From the NCBI GenBank assembly GCA_963778375.1, contig CAVZTX010000038.1, forward strand, positions 348,821-412,820: a stretch of DNA of 64,000 nt. Reading direction: 5' to 3'. This DNA comes from CAVZTX01 sp963778375 (GTDB lineage Bacteria; Chloroflexota; Ktedonobacteria; Ktedonobacterales; Ktedonobacteraceae). A program made the position numbers and the translations under genes. The notes beneath the pieces are model-generated. The model saw nothing but the letters and a program-made list of their open reading frames with translations. It did not search any database and was not told the DNA's origin. Below are positions 16,701-24,152 of this stretch, in pieces (the first letter of the stretch is position 1; each line of letters opens with the position of its first letter).

Positions 16701-16769
16701 GGTTTCGGGTTTCAAGCTTCAAGGGACGAACCAAAAACGAACTAAACTTGAAACTCGAGGCTTGAAACT
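16701..16769. repeat. GTTTCAAG-type inverted repeats between rpmJ and rpsM
   Basis: GGTTTCAAGC at 16708-16717 is mirrored by GCTTGAAAC at 16760-16768, and partial copies (GGGTTTC, CTTCAAG, CTTGAAAC) fill the space between. The arrangement resembles a small multi-arm hairpin and is similar in word content to the GTTTCTAGTTTC repeat at 22984-23036. It lies directly ahead of the rpsM ribosome-binding site. Confidence 0.5.
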
Positions 16770-16779
16770 GGAGGAAAAC

Positions 16780-17163
16780 ATGGCTAGAATTGCCGGCGTT
16801 GACATTCCACGCGATAAGCGTGTGGAGATTTCGCTGTGCTACATCTATGGGATTGGGCTAACAACAAGCCGTAAGATCCTGGAGCGAACACGCATTAACC
16901 CAGATACACGAGTAAAGAACCTGACCGAGGAAGAGGTCAATCGCCTGCGTGAGGTGATCGACCGCGAATACAAGGTCGAGGGTGATCTGCGTCGTGAAGT
17001 AGACATGAATATCAAGCGGCTGATCGAAATCGGTTGCTATCGTGGCATGCGCCATCGCCGCAATCTTCCGGTGCGCGGACAGCGTACTCGCACAAATGCG
17101 CGTACCCGTCGCGGGCCAAAAAGAACTGTGGCTGGCAAGAAAAAAGCGGTTGCTAAGAAGTAA
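16780..17163 (+). CDS. rpsM: 30S ribosomal protein S13
   Basis: S13 sits at the top of the 30S head and contacts tRNA and 50S. I start it at ATG 16780 (MARIAGVDIPRDKRVEISL) with CTGGAGGAAA as ribosome-binding site, rather than 18 bases upstream. The 127 residues include the basic RGMRHRRNLPVRGQRTRTNAR region. A Lys-rich end follows. Length is normal. Confidence 0.97.
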   Translation: MARIAGVDIPRDKRVEISLCYIYGIGLTTSRKILERTRINPDTRVKNLTEEEVNRLREVIDREYKVEGDLRREVDMNIKRLIEIGCYRGMRHRRNLPVRGQRTRTNARTRRGPKRTVAGKKKAVAKK

Positions 17164-17193
17164 TAAAACGCCGGGGAGGTATTGCAAGCAAGT

Positions 17194-17595
17194 ATGGCAC
17201 CAGAAAAAAAGAAAACAACAGGCAAGCCGAAGCGGCGTGAGCGGAAATCCATTCCACGCGGTCAGGCTCATATTCAAGCAACATTTAATAATACTATTGT
17301 TACCTTGACAGACCCCAACGGGAATGTTATCTCCTGGGGTAGTGCTGGAGGTCAGGGGTTTAAGGGATCACGTAAAAGTACTCCTTATGCCGCCCAGGTC
17401 ACGGCTGAATCGGCAGCACGCAAGGCAATGGATCATGGCCTGCGACAAATTGAAGTCTACGTGAAAGGCCCAGGCTCAGGTCGCGAAGCAGCAATTCGTT
17501 CGTTGCAATCCGCAGGACTAAATATCACTTCGATCACTGATGTAACACCTATTCCGCACAATGGTTGCCGACCGCCAAAACGGCGTCGCGTCTGA
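17194..17595 (+). CDS. rpsK: 30S ribosomal protein S11
   Basis: S11 forms part of the mRNA exit channel. The ATG at 17194 is preferred because GGGGAGGT lies 13 bases upstream, whereas an in-frame TTG at 17182 is only one base from it. The 133 residues contain AHIQATFNNTIVTLTDPNGN and end ITDVTPIPHNGCRPPKRRRV. This is the normal family pattern. Confidence 0.96.
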   Translation: MAPEKKKTTGKPKRRERKSIPRGQAHIQATFNNTIVTLTDPNGNVISWGSAGGQGFKGSRKSTPYAAQVTAESAARKAMDHGLRQIEVYVKGPGSGREAAIRSLQSAGLNITSITDVTPIPHNGCRPPKRRRV

Positions 17596-17628
17596 TTTGC
17601 GCTGTGCGTGTGAGGAGGATTCAACTAC

Positions 17629-18255
17629 ATGGCACGTTATACCGGCCCCGTCTGCAAGCTCTGCAGGCGTGAGGGGGTAAAACTTTTTCTTAAGGGCGAC
17701 AAGTGCATGATGAAGTGCACCCTTGAGCGCCGCAATACCCGGCCAGGACAACATGGAACGGGTCGACCGCGTAAAGCCTCTGGCTATGCGCTACAGCTAC
17801 GTGAGAAGCAGAAGGTTCGCCGCACTTATGGTCTACTAGAGCGGCAATTCCGTAAGAGCTTTGATACGGCGGCTCGCCGTCCCGGCAGAACCAGCGAAAA
17901 CCTGCTCCAGATTCTGGAAATGCGTCTGGATAATCTGGTGTATCGCCTTGGATTTGCCGATTCGCGTGCTCAGGCCCGCCAGCTCGTCTGTCATGGGCAC
18001 TTTGCCGTCAATGGACGCAAAACAGATATACCTTCCTTTATTGCAAAACCAAATGATGTAATTAGTGTGCGAGAGCGAAGCAAAGGTCTCGAATACTTCA
18101 AAACTCGTGCATTGCTACTAGCGCAGAAAGGCGTGCCCGCGTGGCTAAGCCTGGATGTGAATGAGATGACTGGTCGTGTTATGTCGCTGCCCACACGAAC
18201 AGAACTTGAACTGCCCTTTGATGAGCAGATGGTGGTTGAATATTATCAGCGCTAA
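17629..18255 (+). CDS. rpsD: 30S ribosomal protein S4, zinc-type
   Basis: S4 nucleates 30S assembly and helps guard decoding fidelity. The N-terminus carries a four-cysteine cluster (CKLC at 9-12, C26 and C30), the zinc form of S4. The S4 RNA-binding domain (LEMRLDNLVYRLGFADSRAQ, then ARQLVCHGHFAVNGRK) is intact. Length is 208 aa. GTGAGGAGG precedes the ATG. Confidence 0.97.
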   Translation: MARYTGPVCKLCRREGVKLFLKGDKCMMKCTLERRNTRPGQHGTGRPRKASGYALQLREKQKVRRTYGLLERQFRKSFDTAARRPGRTSENLLQILEMRLDNLVYRLGFADSRAQARQLVCHGHFAVNGRKTDIPSFIAKPNDVISVRERSKGLEYFKTRALLLAQKGVPAWLSLDVNEMTGRVMSLPTRTELELPFDEQMVVEYYQR

Positions 18256-18293
18256 CACGTTGATTCAATCGGCGGATGGGTATAAGCCCAGAT

Positions 18294-18315
18294 GGCCCTC
18301 AAAGAAGTGAGGGCC
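18294..18315 (+). promoter_or_regulatory. Hairpin between rpsD and rpoA
   Basis: GGCCCTCA (18294-18301) pairs exactly with TGAGGGCC (18308-18315) around a six-base loop AAGAAG. No U-tract follows, so it is not a canonical terminator. It lies in the 171-base gap ahead of rpoA and could modulate expression of rpoA-rplQ relative to the upstream ribosomal protein genes. Confidence 0.55.
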
Positions 18316-18426
18316 GTGATAGGGCGAAAGACTCTTGGACTACCAAAGCCAGTTTCGCGTTTTTGATGCAGAGAGAACGAATTGCTTGGAGAAACAGCGG
18401 TAGGAAAAGAAAGGCAGGTTGGGACC

Positions 18427-19407
18427 TTGCTAGAAATTACTCTGCCTCGCATTAAGAATACAAAAACACAAGGAAATTATGCGAGCTATGATATTGAACC
18501 TTTAGAGGCGGGGTATGGGATGACCCTGGGCAATGCGCTGCGGCGTGTGTTGCTGTCTTCGTTGCCCGGCGCAGCGGTGACCTCTGTTCGGATTGAGGGC
18601 GTACAACACGAGTTTCAAGATATTCCACACGTCATGGAGGATGTGACCGACATCGTGTTGAACATCAAGAAATTGCGCCTCCGCTCTTTCTCAGATCACG
18701 CTGTGTCCATGCGCTTAGAAGTTAGTGGTGAGCGCACAGTGACGGCAGCAGACATTCTGGCCCCCAGTACTGTTGAGATTGTCAATCCTGATCTTTATAT
18801 TGCAACACTTGACAATGAGAATGCACACCTCGAAATGGAACTGGTTGTTGAGTCAGGTAAAGGCTATGTACCTGCTGACTCAAAAGAAGATCAGCCTATC
18901 GGGGTGATTCCAATAGATGCTATCTACACGCCTGTGCAGAAAGTGAACTACAACGTTGAGCACACACGTGTAGGGCAAATGACTAACTATGATAAGATTG
19001 TTCTAGATGTCTGGACGGATGGTACAATTCCACCGGATGAGGCTTTGCGCCAGAGTGCGGATATCCTGGTGCGCCACTTCACGCTGCTTGCCAATTACCG
19101 GGCAACGCTAGCGGAGCCGGAAAAGCCGCCTCTGAGTAGCATGCCTATTCCGCCGAAGATTTATGATACTCCTATCGAGGAGCTTGATCTTTCGGTGCGT
19201 GCTTACAACTGCCTGAAGCGTAGCAATATTACCAAGGTAGGCCAGGTGCTTTCGATGAATGAGGAAGACCTGCTGGGCGTGCGTAACTTTGGCGAAAAGA
19301 GCCTGCAGGAGTTGCGCGAGCGTTTGCTTGCACGCAACTTCCTTCCGAATCCCCGTACCAGCACCATCGGAGCCGACATGGACGGCGATCACGAAATGGA
19401 GGAATAA
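18427..19407 (+). CDS. rpoA: RNA polymerase subunit alpha
   Basis: Alpha scaffolds RNA polymerase assembly, and its C-terminal domain contacts UP elements and activators. I start it at TTG 18427 (MLEITLPRIKNTKTQGN) because family members begin at this point and AGGCAGG lies 8 bases before; an in-frame TTG at 18382 would add 15 residues and cannot be excluded. The N-terminal domain has the TLGNALRRVLLSSLPGAA dimerisation motif. The C-terminal domain shows SVRAYNCLKRSNI and the FGEKSLQELRERL helix-hairpin-helix. With the TTG 18427 start it is 326 aa, normal. Confidence 0.95.
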   Translation: MLEITLPRIKNTKTQGNYASYDIEPLEAGYGMTLGNALRRVLLSSLPGAAVTSVRIEGVQHEFQDIPHVMEDVTDIVLNIKKLRLRSFSDHAVSMRLEVSGERTVTAADILAPSTVEIVNPDLYIATLDNENAHLEMELVVESGKGYVPADSKEDQPIGVIPIDAIYTPVQKVNYNVEHTRVGQMTNYDKIVLDVWTDGTIPPDEALRQSADILVRHFTLLANYRATLAEPEKPPLSSMPIPPKIYDTPIEELDLSVRAYNCLKRSNITKVGQVLSMNEEDLLGVRNFGEKSLQELRERLLARNFLPNPRTSTIGADMDGDHEMEE

Positions 19408-19408
19408 G

Positions 19409-20035
19409 GTGAGGCACCGAGTTGCCGGTAACAAGATGAGTATGCCTGAACCACGCCGCCGCTCTGCGCGTCGGAACCTGATGGCAGGCCTCATTCGATA
19501 TGATCGTATAAAGACCACGGAGTCACGTGCACGTGCTATCCGTGGCGAAACCGAAAAGTTGATTACTACTGCCGTGAAGGGGCGCTTAAAGGCGCAGAGA
19601 CACCTGGCAGCAGTTGTCCAGGATGAAGAGAAGGCCGCGCAGATATTGGCCTTTGCTCGTAGAGGTCGCTTCTCGCTTAAGTCGACAGTTGCCTCGAATG
19701 AAGAGCGGGCAGATCAGGGCAAGCCACCACTGACCGACAAGGGACGCAAATTCCTTGAGAATAAGCTCAGAGATCGCCGCGCAGAGCTACTTCGCATCAT
19801 TCCGAATGAAAAGGATGCTGAGAGGGCATTGCAGGCAGCCTACGAAGCAATGGTCATAGAGTTGCATGCGCGTCGTCTCATTCTAAGTGCGTTGCCAGAT
19901 GAACTGGTTGTTAAAAAGATCTTTGACGAACTGGCACCACGCTACACCGGTCGTCCGGGTGGTTACATACGTATCACGAAGCTCGGTCGGCGTCTTGGCG
20001 ATGCCGCCGAAATGGCACAAATTGCCCTCGTGTAG
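19409..20035 (+). CDS. rplQ: 50S ribosomal protein L17 with ~85-residue insertion
   Basis: L17 binds 23S rRNA near the tunnel exit. It starts at GTG 19409 (MRHRVAGNKMSMPEPRRRSA), one base after the rpoA stop, with GGAGGA inside rpoA. Residues 1-70 and about 159-208 (DELAPRYTGRPGGYIRITKL) make an ordinary L17. Between them lie about 85 extra residues, predicted helical and highly charged (KAAQILAFARRGRFSL, DKGRKFLENKLRDRRAELLR). Usual length is 115-130; this is 208. The frame is continuous. Confidence 0.94.
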   Translation: MRHRVAGNKMSMPEPRRRSARRNLMAGLIRYDRIKTTESRARAIRGETEKLITTAVKGRLKAQRHLAAVVQDEEKAAQILAFARRGRFSLKSTVASNEERADQGKPPLTDKGRKFLENKLRDRRAELLRIIPNEKDAERALQAAYEAMVIELHARRLILSALPDELVVKKIFDELAPRYTGRPGGYIRITKLGRRLGDAAEMAQIALV

Positions 20036-20077
20036 CGATACGAGTGGAATAGGCCCCAAGCCTCTTACATTAACAGT

Positions 20078-20887
20078 ATGAATATCGCATGTGGTATTGA
20101 GTACGATGGCACTGACTATCACGGCTTCCAACGCCAACCTAGTAATCATGGGCCTACCGTTCAGGGCGTATTAGAAGCCGCCATTACTCACATTTCGGGT
20201 GAAATGTCCGTCGTGCATGGAGCGGGACGCACAGATGCAGGAGTACATGCCAGTGGTCAGGTAATCCACTTTTGCACAAACTTCCATCTGGCACCTCAAG
20301 TATGGATGAAGGCCTTGAATGCCAACTTACCCAATACCGTAGCGATACGGTGGGCAAAAGAGGTACCTGACCGCTTTCACGCGCGCTACAGTGCATTGAG
20401 CCGCTCGTACCGTTATACGATCTGGAATGGTGTAGCACCGTCGCCCTTGCTGGCACGATATAGCTATTATCGTCCTGGAGAGCTATCGGTTGAATTGATG
20501 CAGGGTGCCTGCCAATTCTTATTGGGGCGCAAGGATTTTGGAGCATTTGGGCGAAGCCCCGATGAGACGAACCCGATAAAGCCTGGACCACATCACTGCA
20601 TTCGGACGATGTTAGAGGCACATTGTACGCGTCAAGATGCATGTATTTATTGTGATTTTTCTGCCGATGCCTTTCTCACGGGAATGGTTCGCAGGATTGT
20701 TGGAACACTGTTGCTAGTAGGGCAGAAAGGCCTCAGTCTTGATGAGTTTGCTACTATTGTGCAACAAGCGAGTAAGACGCACCCTGGTTCAGCAGCCCCA
20801 CCACATGGGCTGTGTCTGGTGCGAGTAAATTATCCTGAGGCGTGGGGCGTATCGTTTGAGGAACGCTCTAACACTCTCGGATCGTAA
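20078..20887 (+). CDS. truA: tRNA pseudouridine synthase A
   Basis: TruA makes pseudouridine at positions 38-40 of tRNA anticodon stems. The 269-residue protein shows the catalytic Asp in GAGRTDAGVHA, the N-terminal CGIEYDGTDYHGFQRQ and the C-terminal MVRRIVGTLLLVGQ. The ATG at 20078 fits the family N-terminus though no strong Shine-Dalgarno is visible. It stands between rplQ and rplM as in many bacteria. Confidence 0.95.
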   Translation: MNIACGIEYDGTDYHGFQRQPSNHGPTVQGVLEAAITHISGEMSVVHGAGRTDAGVHASGQVIHFCTNFHLAPQVWMKALNANLPNTVAIRWAKEVPDRFHARYSALSRSYRYTIWNGVAPSPLLARYSYYRPGELSVELMQGACQFLLGRKDFGAFGRSPDETNPIKPGPHHCIRTMLEAHCTRQDACIYCDFSADAFLTGMVRRIVGTLLLVGQKGLSLDEFATIVQQASKTHPGSAAPPHGLCLVRVNYPEAWGVSFEERSNTLGS

Positions 20888-20910
20888 GCACTTCATTTGG
20901 AGTAATAACA

Positions 20911-21405
20911 ATGATGAAGACCTATAGCGCCAAGGCTGCTGACCTGAAACCGCAGTGGTATGTTATCGATGCTGAAGGTCAGGTACTCGGTCGCCTGGCA
21001 ACCCAAATCGCGCAGATTTTGCGCGGCAAGCATAAACCAACTTTTACGCCGCATCTTTCGAGTGGCGATTTCGTGATTGTGATTAACGCAGAAAAGATAG
21101 CTGTAACCGGTAAACGCCTGGATCAGAAAATCTACTATCACCATACGCAGTATCCGGGTGGTCTGCGCCAGAAAACACTGCGCCAGGTGCTTGAAAGTAA
21201 GTTCCCCGAGCGCGCTCTGGAACATGCTGTGCGTGGCATGGTGATGCACAATCGCCTGGGGGCAGACATTATGCACCATCTCAAGATCTATGCCGGTCCG
21301 ACTCACCCACACCAGGCGCAGAAGCCGATTCCCTGGACGGGTCCAGAGGCGTTACTGAAGAAGCCTGCTGAAGCAGAAGCTACAAAGCTTACAGAGGCGA
21401 AGTAA
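20911..21405 (+). CDS. rplM: 50S ribosomal protein L13
   Basis: L13 is an early 50S assembly protein. The 164-residue protein contains WYVIDAEGQVLGRLATQIA and VRGMVMHNRLGADIM, with a short Ala/Glu/Lys-rich tail beyond the usual ~145 residues. Two adjacent ATGs (20911, 20914) are possible; TGGAG lies 10 bases before the first. It forms a pair with rpsI. Confidence 0.97.
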   Translation: MMKTYSAKAADLKPQWYVIDAEGQVLGRLATQIAQILRGKHKPTFTPHLSSGDFVIVINAEKIAVTGKRLDQKIYYHHTQYPGGLRQKTLRQVLESKFPERALEHAVRGMVMHNRLGADIMHHLKIYAGPTHPHQAQKPIPWTGPEALLKKPAEAEATKLTEAK

Positions 21406-21423
21406 AGAAGAGGAGAACCTACC

Positions 21424-21834
21424 TTGGCCGATACCACAAGAGGCGAGTATTACTATGGAATGGGACGACGCAAGACGGCTGTAGCTCGTGTGCGTCTCTT
21501 CCCAAACGGTGATGGAAGTGTCACCATCAATAACAAAAGTATTCAAGCGTACTTTGGACAGCGCGATGCCTATTCAGCGACTATCAATGCTCCTTTGCGC
21601 TTGCTTGACCTGGGCAATGAGTACACTATGACCATACGTGTTGTAGGTGGTGGCACAAGTGGCCAGGCGGGCGCAATTCGCCATGCCGTCGCGCGTGCCC
21701 TGGTCCGCGTCAACGCTGAATGGAAACCCGCCCTCCGCAAAGCCGGTTTCCTGACCCGTGACCCCCGCATGAAGGAACGCAAGAAGCCCGGCTTGAAGCG
21801 CGCTCGTAAGGCTCCACAGTATACGAAGCGTTAA
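21424..21834 (+). CDS. rpsI: 30S ribosomal protein S9
   Basis: The C-terminal tail of S9 reaches the P-site tRNA. It starts at TTG 21424, preceded by AGAGGAGAACC. The 136 residues include YYGMGRRKTAVARVRLFPNG and end with the expected basic tail KRARKAPQYTKR. Length is normal. A strong terminator follows about 100 bases downstream. Confidence 0.97.
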   Translation: MADTTRGEYYYGMGRRKTAVARVRLFPNGDGSVTINNKSIQAYFGQRDAYSATINAPLRLLDLGNEYTMTIRVVGGGTSGQAGAIRHAVARALVRVNAEWKPALRKAGFLTRDPRMKERKKPGLKRARKAPQYTKR

Positions 21835-21937
21835 TCAGGCATCTAAGCCAATTATTCTTTATAGATGTGCCGTTATCGTAAAGATAATGGTGCACTCTTT
21901 TAAGGCCTTGATTTCTCAGACGCGTTAGAACATCTGA

Positions 21938-21966
21938 AAGACCCTGACCAATATGACCAGGGTCTT
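21938..21966 (+). terminator. Rho-independent terminator after rpsI
   Basis: AAGACCCTG (21938-21946) pairs with CAGGGTCTT (21958-21966) around an 11-base loop, and the downstream run TTTATTTTAG supplies a U-tract. It lies between convergent rpsI (+) and the aminotransferase gene (-), and the reverse strand can also form it. A weaker hairpin, CCGTTATC/GATAATGG near 21870-21890, precedes it. Confidence 0.8.
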
Positions 21967-21981
21967 TTATTTTAGCCTGTC

Positions 21982-22932
21982 TTAATCTAACACATTGGAA
22001 TGCTCTGGTACTCCGGCATACACTGGCGTACACCACTGTTCGCGATACTCTGGGATGCGACCTCGCACAATATCGAAGTAGAGTTGCTGCAAGGCCCCAC
22101 TAATCGGTCCCACCTTCCCATTGCCGATTGGGCGATGATCGACACTGACAACAGGGGCGATCTGAGCACCGGTACCACACAGGAAAATCTCATCTGCGGT
22201 ATAAAGTTCCGTACGATCGACCTGACGTTCGCGAGTAATGCGTCCAAACTCGCGGCGTGCCAGCTCTATAATCGTATCGCGTGTAATACCCAGCAGAATA
22301 TTCTCTGTAGGAGAAGGCGTCACGAGTTCACCATTGATCACTAGAAAAATGTTCTCAGCACTGCCCTCGGAAACGTTTCCTTCATGGGTCAGCATAATAG
22401 CTTCATCCAGGCCGTTCTGCATAGCTTCACTTTTGGCAAAGGCCGAATTGACATAAGAGCCGATAATCTTGGCACGCGCTGGAACAGCATTGTCGTCAAT
22501 ACGCCGCCAGGATGAGACTCCACAATGCAGGCCTTCAATGTCAATATAGTTTCCCATCGGCTCCGAGGTGATAATAAATTGATCTGTCAGGTTGTGTAGG
22601 CGCACTCCAACAATTTCATCGCCTTTATATGCGACCGGCCGGAGATAGACATCACAGCGTTGATCATTGCGTCTCACAAGTTCTATGCTTATATCAACAA
22701 GCTGCTCGACTGTGTAAGGGAGCGATATCTGGAGAATCTTGCACGAGCGGAGCAAGCGTTCGTAGTGTTCACGAAGACGGAAGAGGTAGACTTGCTGGTC
22801 TTGCTCATTCCAATAGCCTCTAATGCCCTCGAAGCATCCAGTACCATAAGAAAATCCATGTGTACGTACAGGAATTACACCTTGCTCGGCGGGTATGAAC
22901 TCGCCGTTCATGAAAAGTTCTTTCGCGTTCAT
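21982..22932 (-). CDS. ilvE: Branched-chain amino acid aminotransferase
   Basis: This PLP enzyme of fold type IV interconverts Val/Leu/Ile and their 2-oxo acids with glutamate/2-oxoglutarate. The 316 residues show FSYGTGCFEGIRGYW near the N-terminus, the likely PLP lysine in RAKIIGSYVNSAFAKSEA and the phosphate-binding GLDEAIMLTHEGNVSEGSAE. The ATG at 22932 is the family-type start (MNAKELFMNGEFIPAEQG). The only good Shine-Dalgarno (AGGAGG) lies about 40 bases upstream, with a hairpin in between. It is downstream of arginase on the same strand, so both likely share a transcript. Confidence 0.94.
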   Translation of the reverse strand: MNAKELFMNGEFIPAEQGVIPVRTHGFSYGTGCFEGIRGYWNEQDQQVYLFRLREHYERLLRSCKILQISLPYTVEQLVDISIELVRRNDQRCDVYLRPVAYKGDEIVGVRLHNLTDQFIITSEPMGNYIDIEGLHCGVSSWRRIDDNAVPARAKIIGSYVNSAFAKSEAMQNGLDEAIMLTHEGNVSEGSAENIFLVINGELVTPSPTENILLGITRDTIIELARREFGRITRERQVDRTELYTADEIFLCGTGAQIAPVVSVDHRPIGNGKVGPISGALQQLYFDIVRGRIPEYREQWCTPVYAGVPEHSNVLD

Positions 22933-22944
22933 CTAATGTTCGGC

Positions 22945-23036
22945 AACTAGCTTCGTTGCTAGTTACCATTCCTCCTTTTCTGGGTTTCTAGTTTCTACAT
23001 ACATTCAGCGCTCATTGAGATCACGAAACTAGAAAC
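22945..23036 (-). repeat. Hairpins in the arginase-ilvE gap
   Basis: Two structures are visible. AACTAGC (22945-22951) pairs with GCTAGTT (22958-22964) between a Shine-Dalgarno AGGAGG and the ilvE start. GTTTCTAGTTTC (22984-22995) pairs exactly with GAAACTAGAAAC (23025-23036), a 12-bp stem with a 29-base loop. The second resembles the GTTTCAAG repeats at 16701-16769. They may affect ilvE translation or RNA processing. Confidence 0.55.
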
Positions 23037-23065
23037 AAAACGGTTTATTTAGAACAATTTCACGC

Positions 23066-23962
23066 CTAAAAAACCCTCTTCCCAAGAGCAGAGAGAACAA
23101 GTTCGACCGCGAGCAATGCGGTTGCATTCTCGCGGTCAAGAATAGGATTTACTTCTACTACATCCATCGAGACCAGGTGGTCGAATTCGGCTATCATTTC
23201 CATAGCCAGTTGGGCTTCCCGATAGGTCAAACCACCACGAACTGGAGTACCAACTCCCGGTGCTTCTTTGGGGTCCAGCACATCCATGTCAAGACTCAGG
23301 TGAATACCGTCGTTGAATTGACCAGCAACAGCTAAGGCTTCTCGCATCACATCGGAGATGCCTCGCTTATCAATATCTGACATGGTGAAGACGTGAATAG
23401 AGTTGGCGCGTAAGAGTTCTCGCTCACCTGGTGGGTCTAGATCCCGTGCACCAACAATAACGATAGTTTGCTTATTCAGTTTAGGTGCCTTTCCGGCAAT
23501 TTCGGTTAGTCGGCTGTTGCCTAGACCGGCCAATGCCGCCAAGATCATGCCGTGTATGTTACCGGAAGGCGTTGTTTCTTCTGTGTTGAAATCTCCGTGC
23601 GCATCAATCCATAAGACGCCTACATTTTTATGAACACGAACAACGCCGCTAATAGACCCAAGAGCAATGCTGTGATCACCACCAAGGATAAGGGGAAACT
23701 CGTTGTTGTGGAGTGTCTCAGTGACAATGTCGGCCAACTCTTCAGCTACCTGCACAATCGGTTCGAGATATTTCACACGGGGATTGCCTATAGGTTGACT
23801 TTCAGGCTGAGGAACAACAACGTTACCAACGTCACGGACGGTGTGGCCGAGGCGACGAAGCTGATCATTGAGACCCGCATAGCGAATAGCACTGGCCCCG
23901 ATATCGACGCCTCGCCGATCTGCACCTAAATCCATAGGTGCACCAATCACACGAATACGCAT
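23066..23962 (-). CDS. Arginase / agmatinase family ureohydrolase (arginase)
   Basis: Arginase hydrolyses L-arginine to ornithine and urea with a binuclear Mn centre. I start at ATG 23962 (MRIRVIGAPMDLGADRRGVD), with GGAGG about 8 bases before; an upstream in-frame start lacks this. The metal motifs are GGDHSIALGS, DAHGDFNTEETTPSGN and DMDVLDPKEAPGVG. The 298 residues and MDLGADRRGVDIG opening fit arginase better than agmatinase or formimidoylglutamase. It is first in an operon with the aminotransferase, which suggests amino-acid nitrogen turnover. Confidence 0.9.
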   Translation of the reverse strand: MRIRVIGAPMDLGADRRGVDIGASAIRYAGLNDQLRRLGHTVRDVGNVVVPQPESQPIGNPRVKYLEPIVQVAEELADIVTETLHNNEFPLILGGDHSIALGSISGVVRVHKNVGVLWIDAHGDFNTEETTPSGNIHGMILAALAGLGNSRLTEIAGKAPKLNKQTIVIVGARDLDPPGERELLRANSIHVFTMSDIDKRGISDVMREALAVAGQFNDGIHLSLDMDVLDPKEAPGVGTPVRGGLTYREAQLAMEMIAEFDHLVSMDVVEVNPILDRENATALLAVELVLSALGKRVF

Positions 23963-24009
23963 ACTTTTTTCCTCCTGTTCGCCGTTGAACAGTACCATGG
24001 CCTGCCTTA

Positions 24010-24039
24010 ATTATAGCCGTTGGTATGCCTCTTTGTCTA
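24010..24039 (-). promoter_or_regulatory. Promoter for arginase-ilvE
   Basis: On the minus strand TAGACA (24034-24039) and a perfect TATAAT (24010-24015) are separated by 18 bases. The expected start point near 24003 gives a leader of about 40 bases to the arginase ATG. No operator is recognised. Confidence 0.6.
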
Positions 24040-24074
24040 TGGCGTTTTCTGCCAAGTCAATGACGTGCCTCTTC

Positions 24075-24104
24075 TTGTCTATACTGTTTTAAACATTGTA
24101 CAAT
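24075..24104 (+). promoter_or_regulatory. Promoter for the peptide-binding lipoprotein gene
   Basis: TTGTCT (24075-24080) and TACAAT (24099-24104) are separated by 18 bases and point away from the arginase promoter. The predicted leader to the GTG at 24153 is about 42 bases. Confidence 0.5.
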
Positions 24105-24152
24105 AATCAGCAAGTTTATCCCTTTGCAGTCAACTGCCTCTGACTTTAGAAA

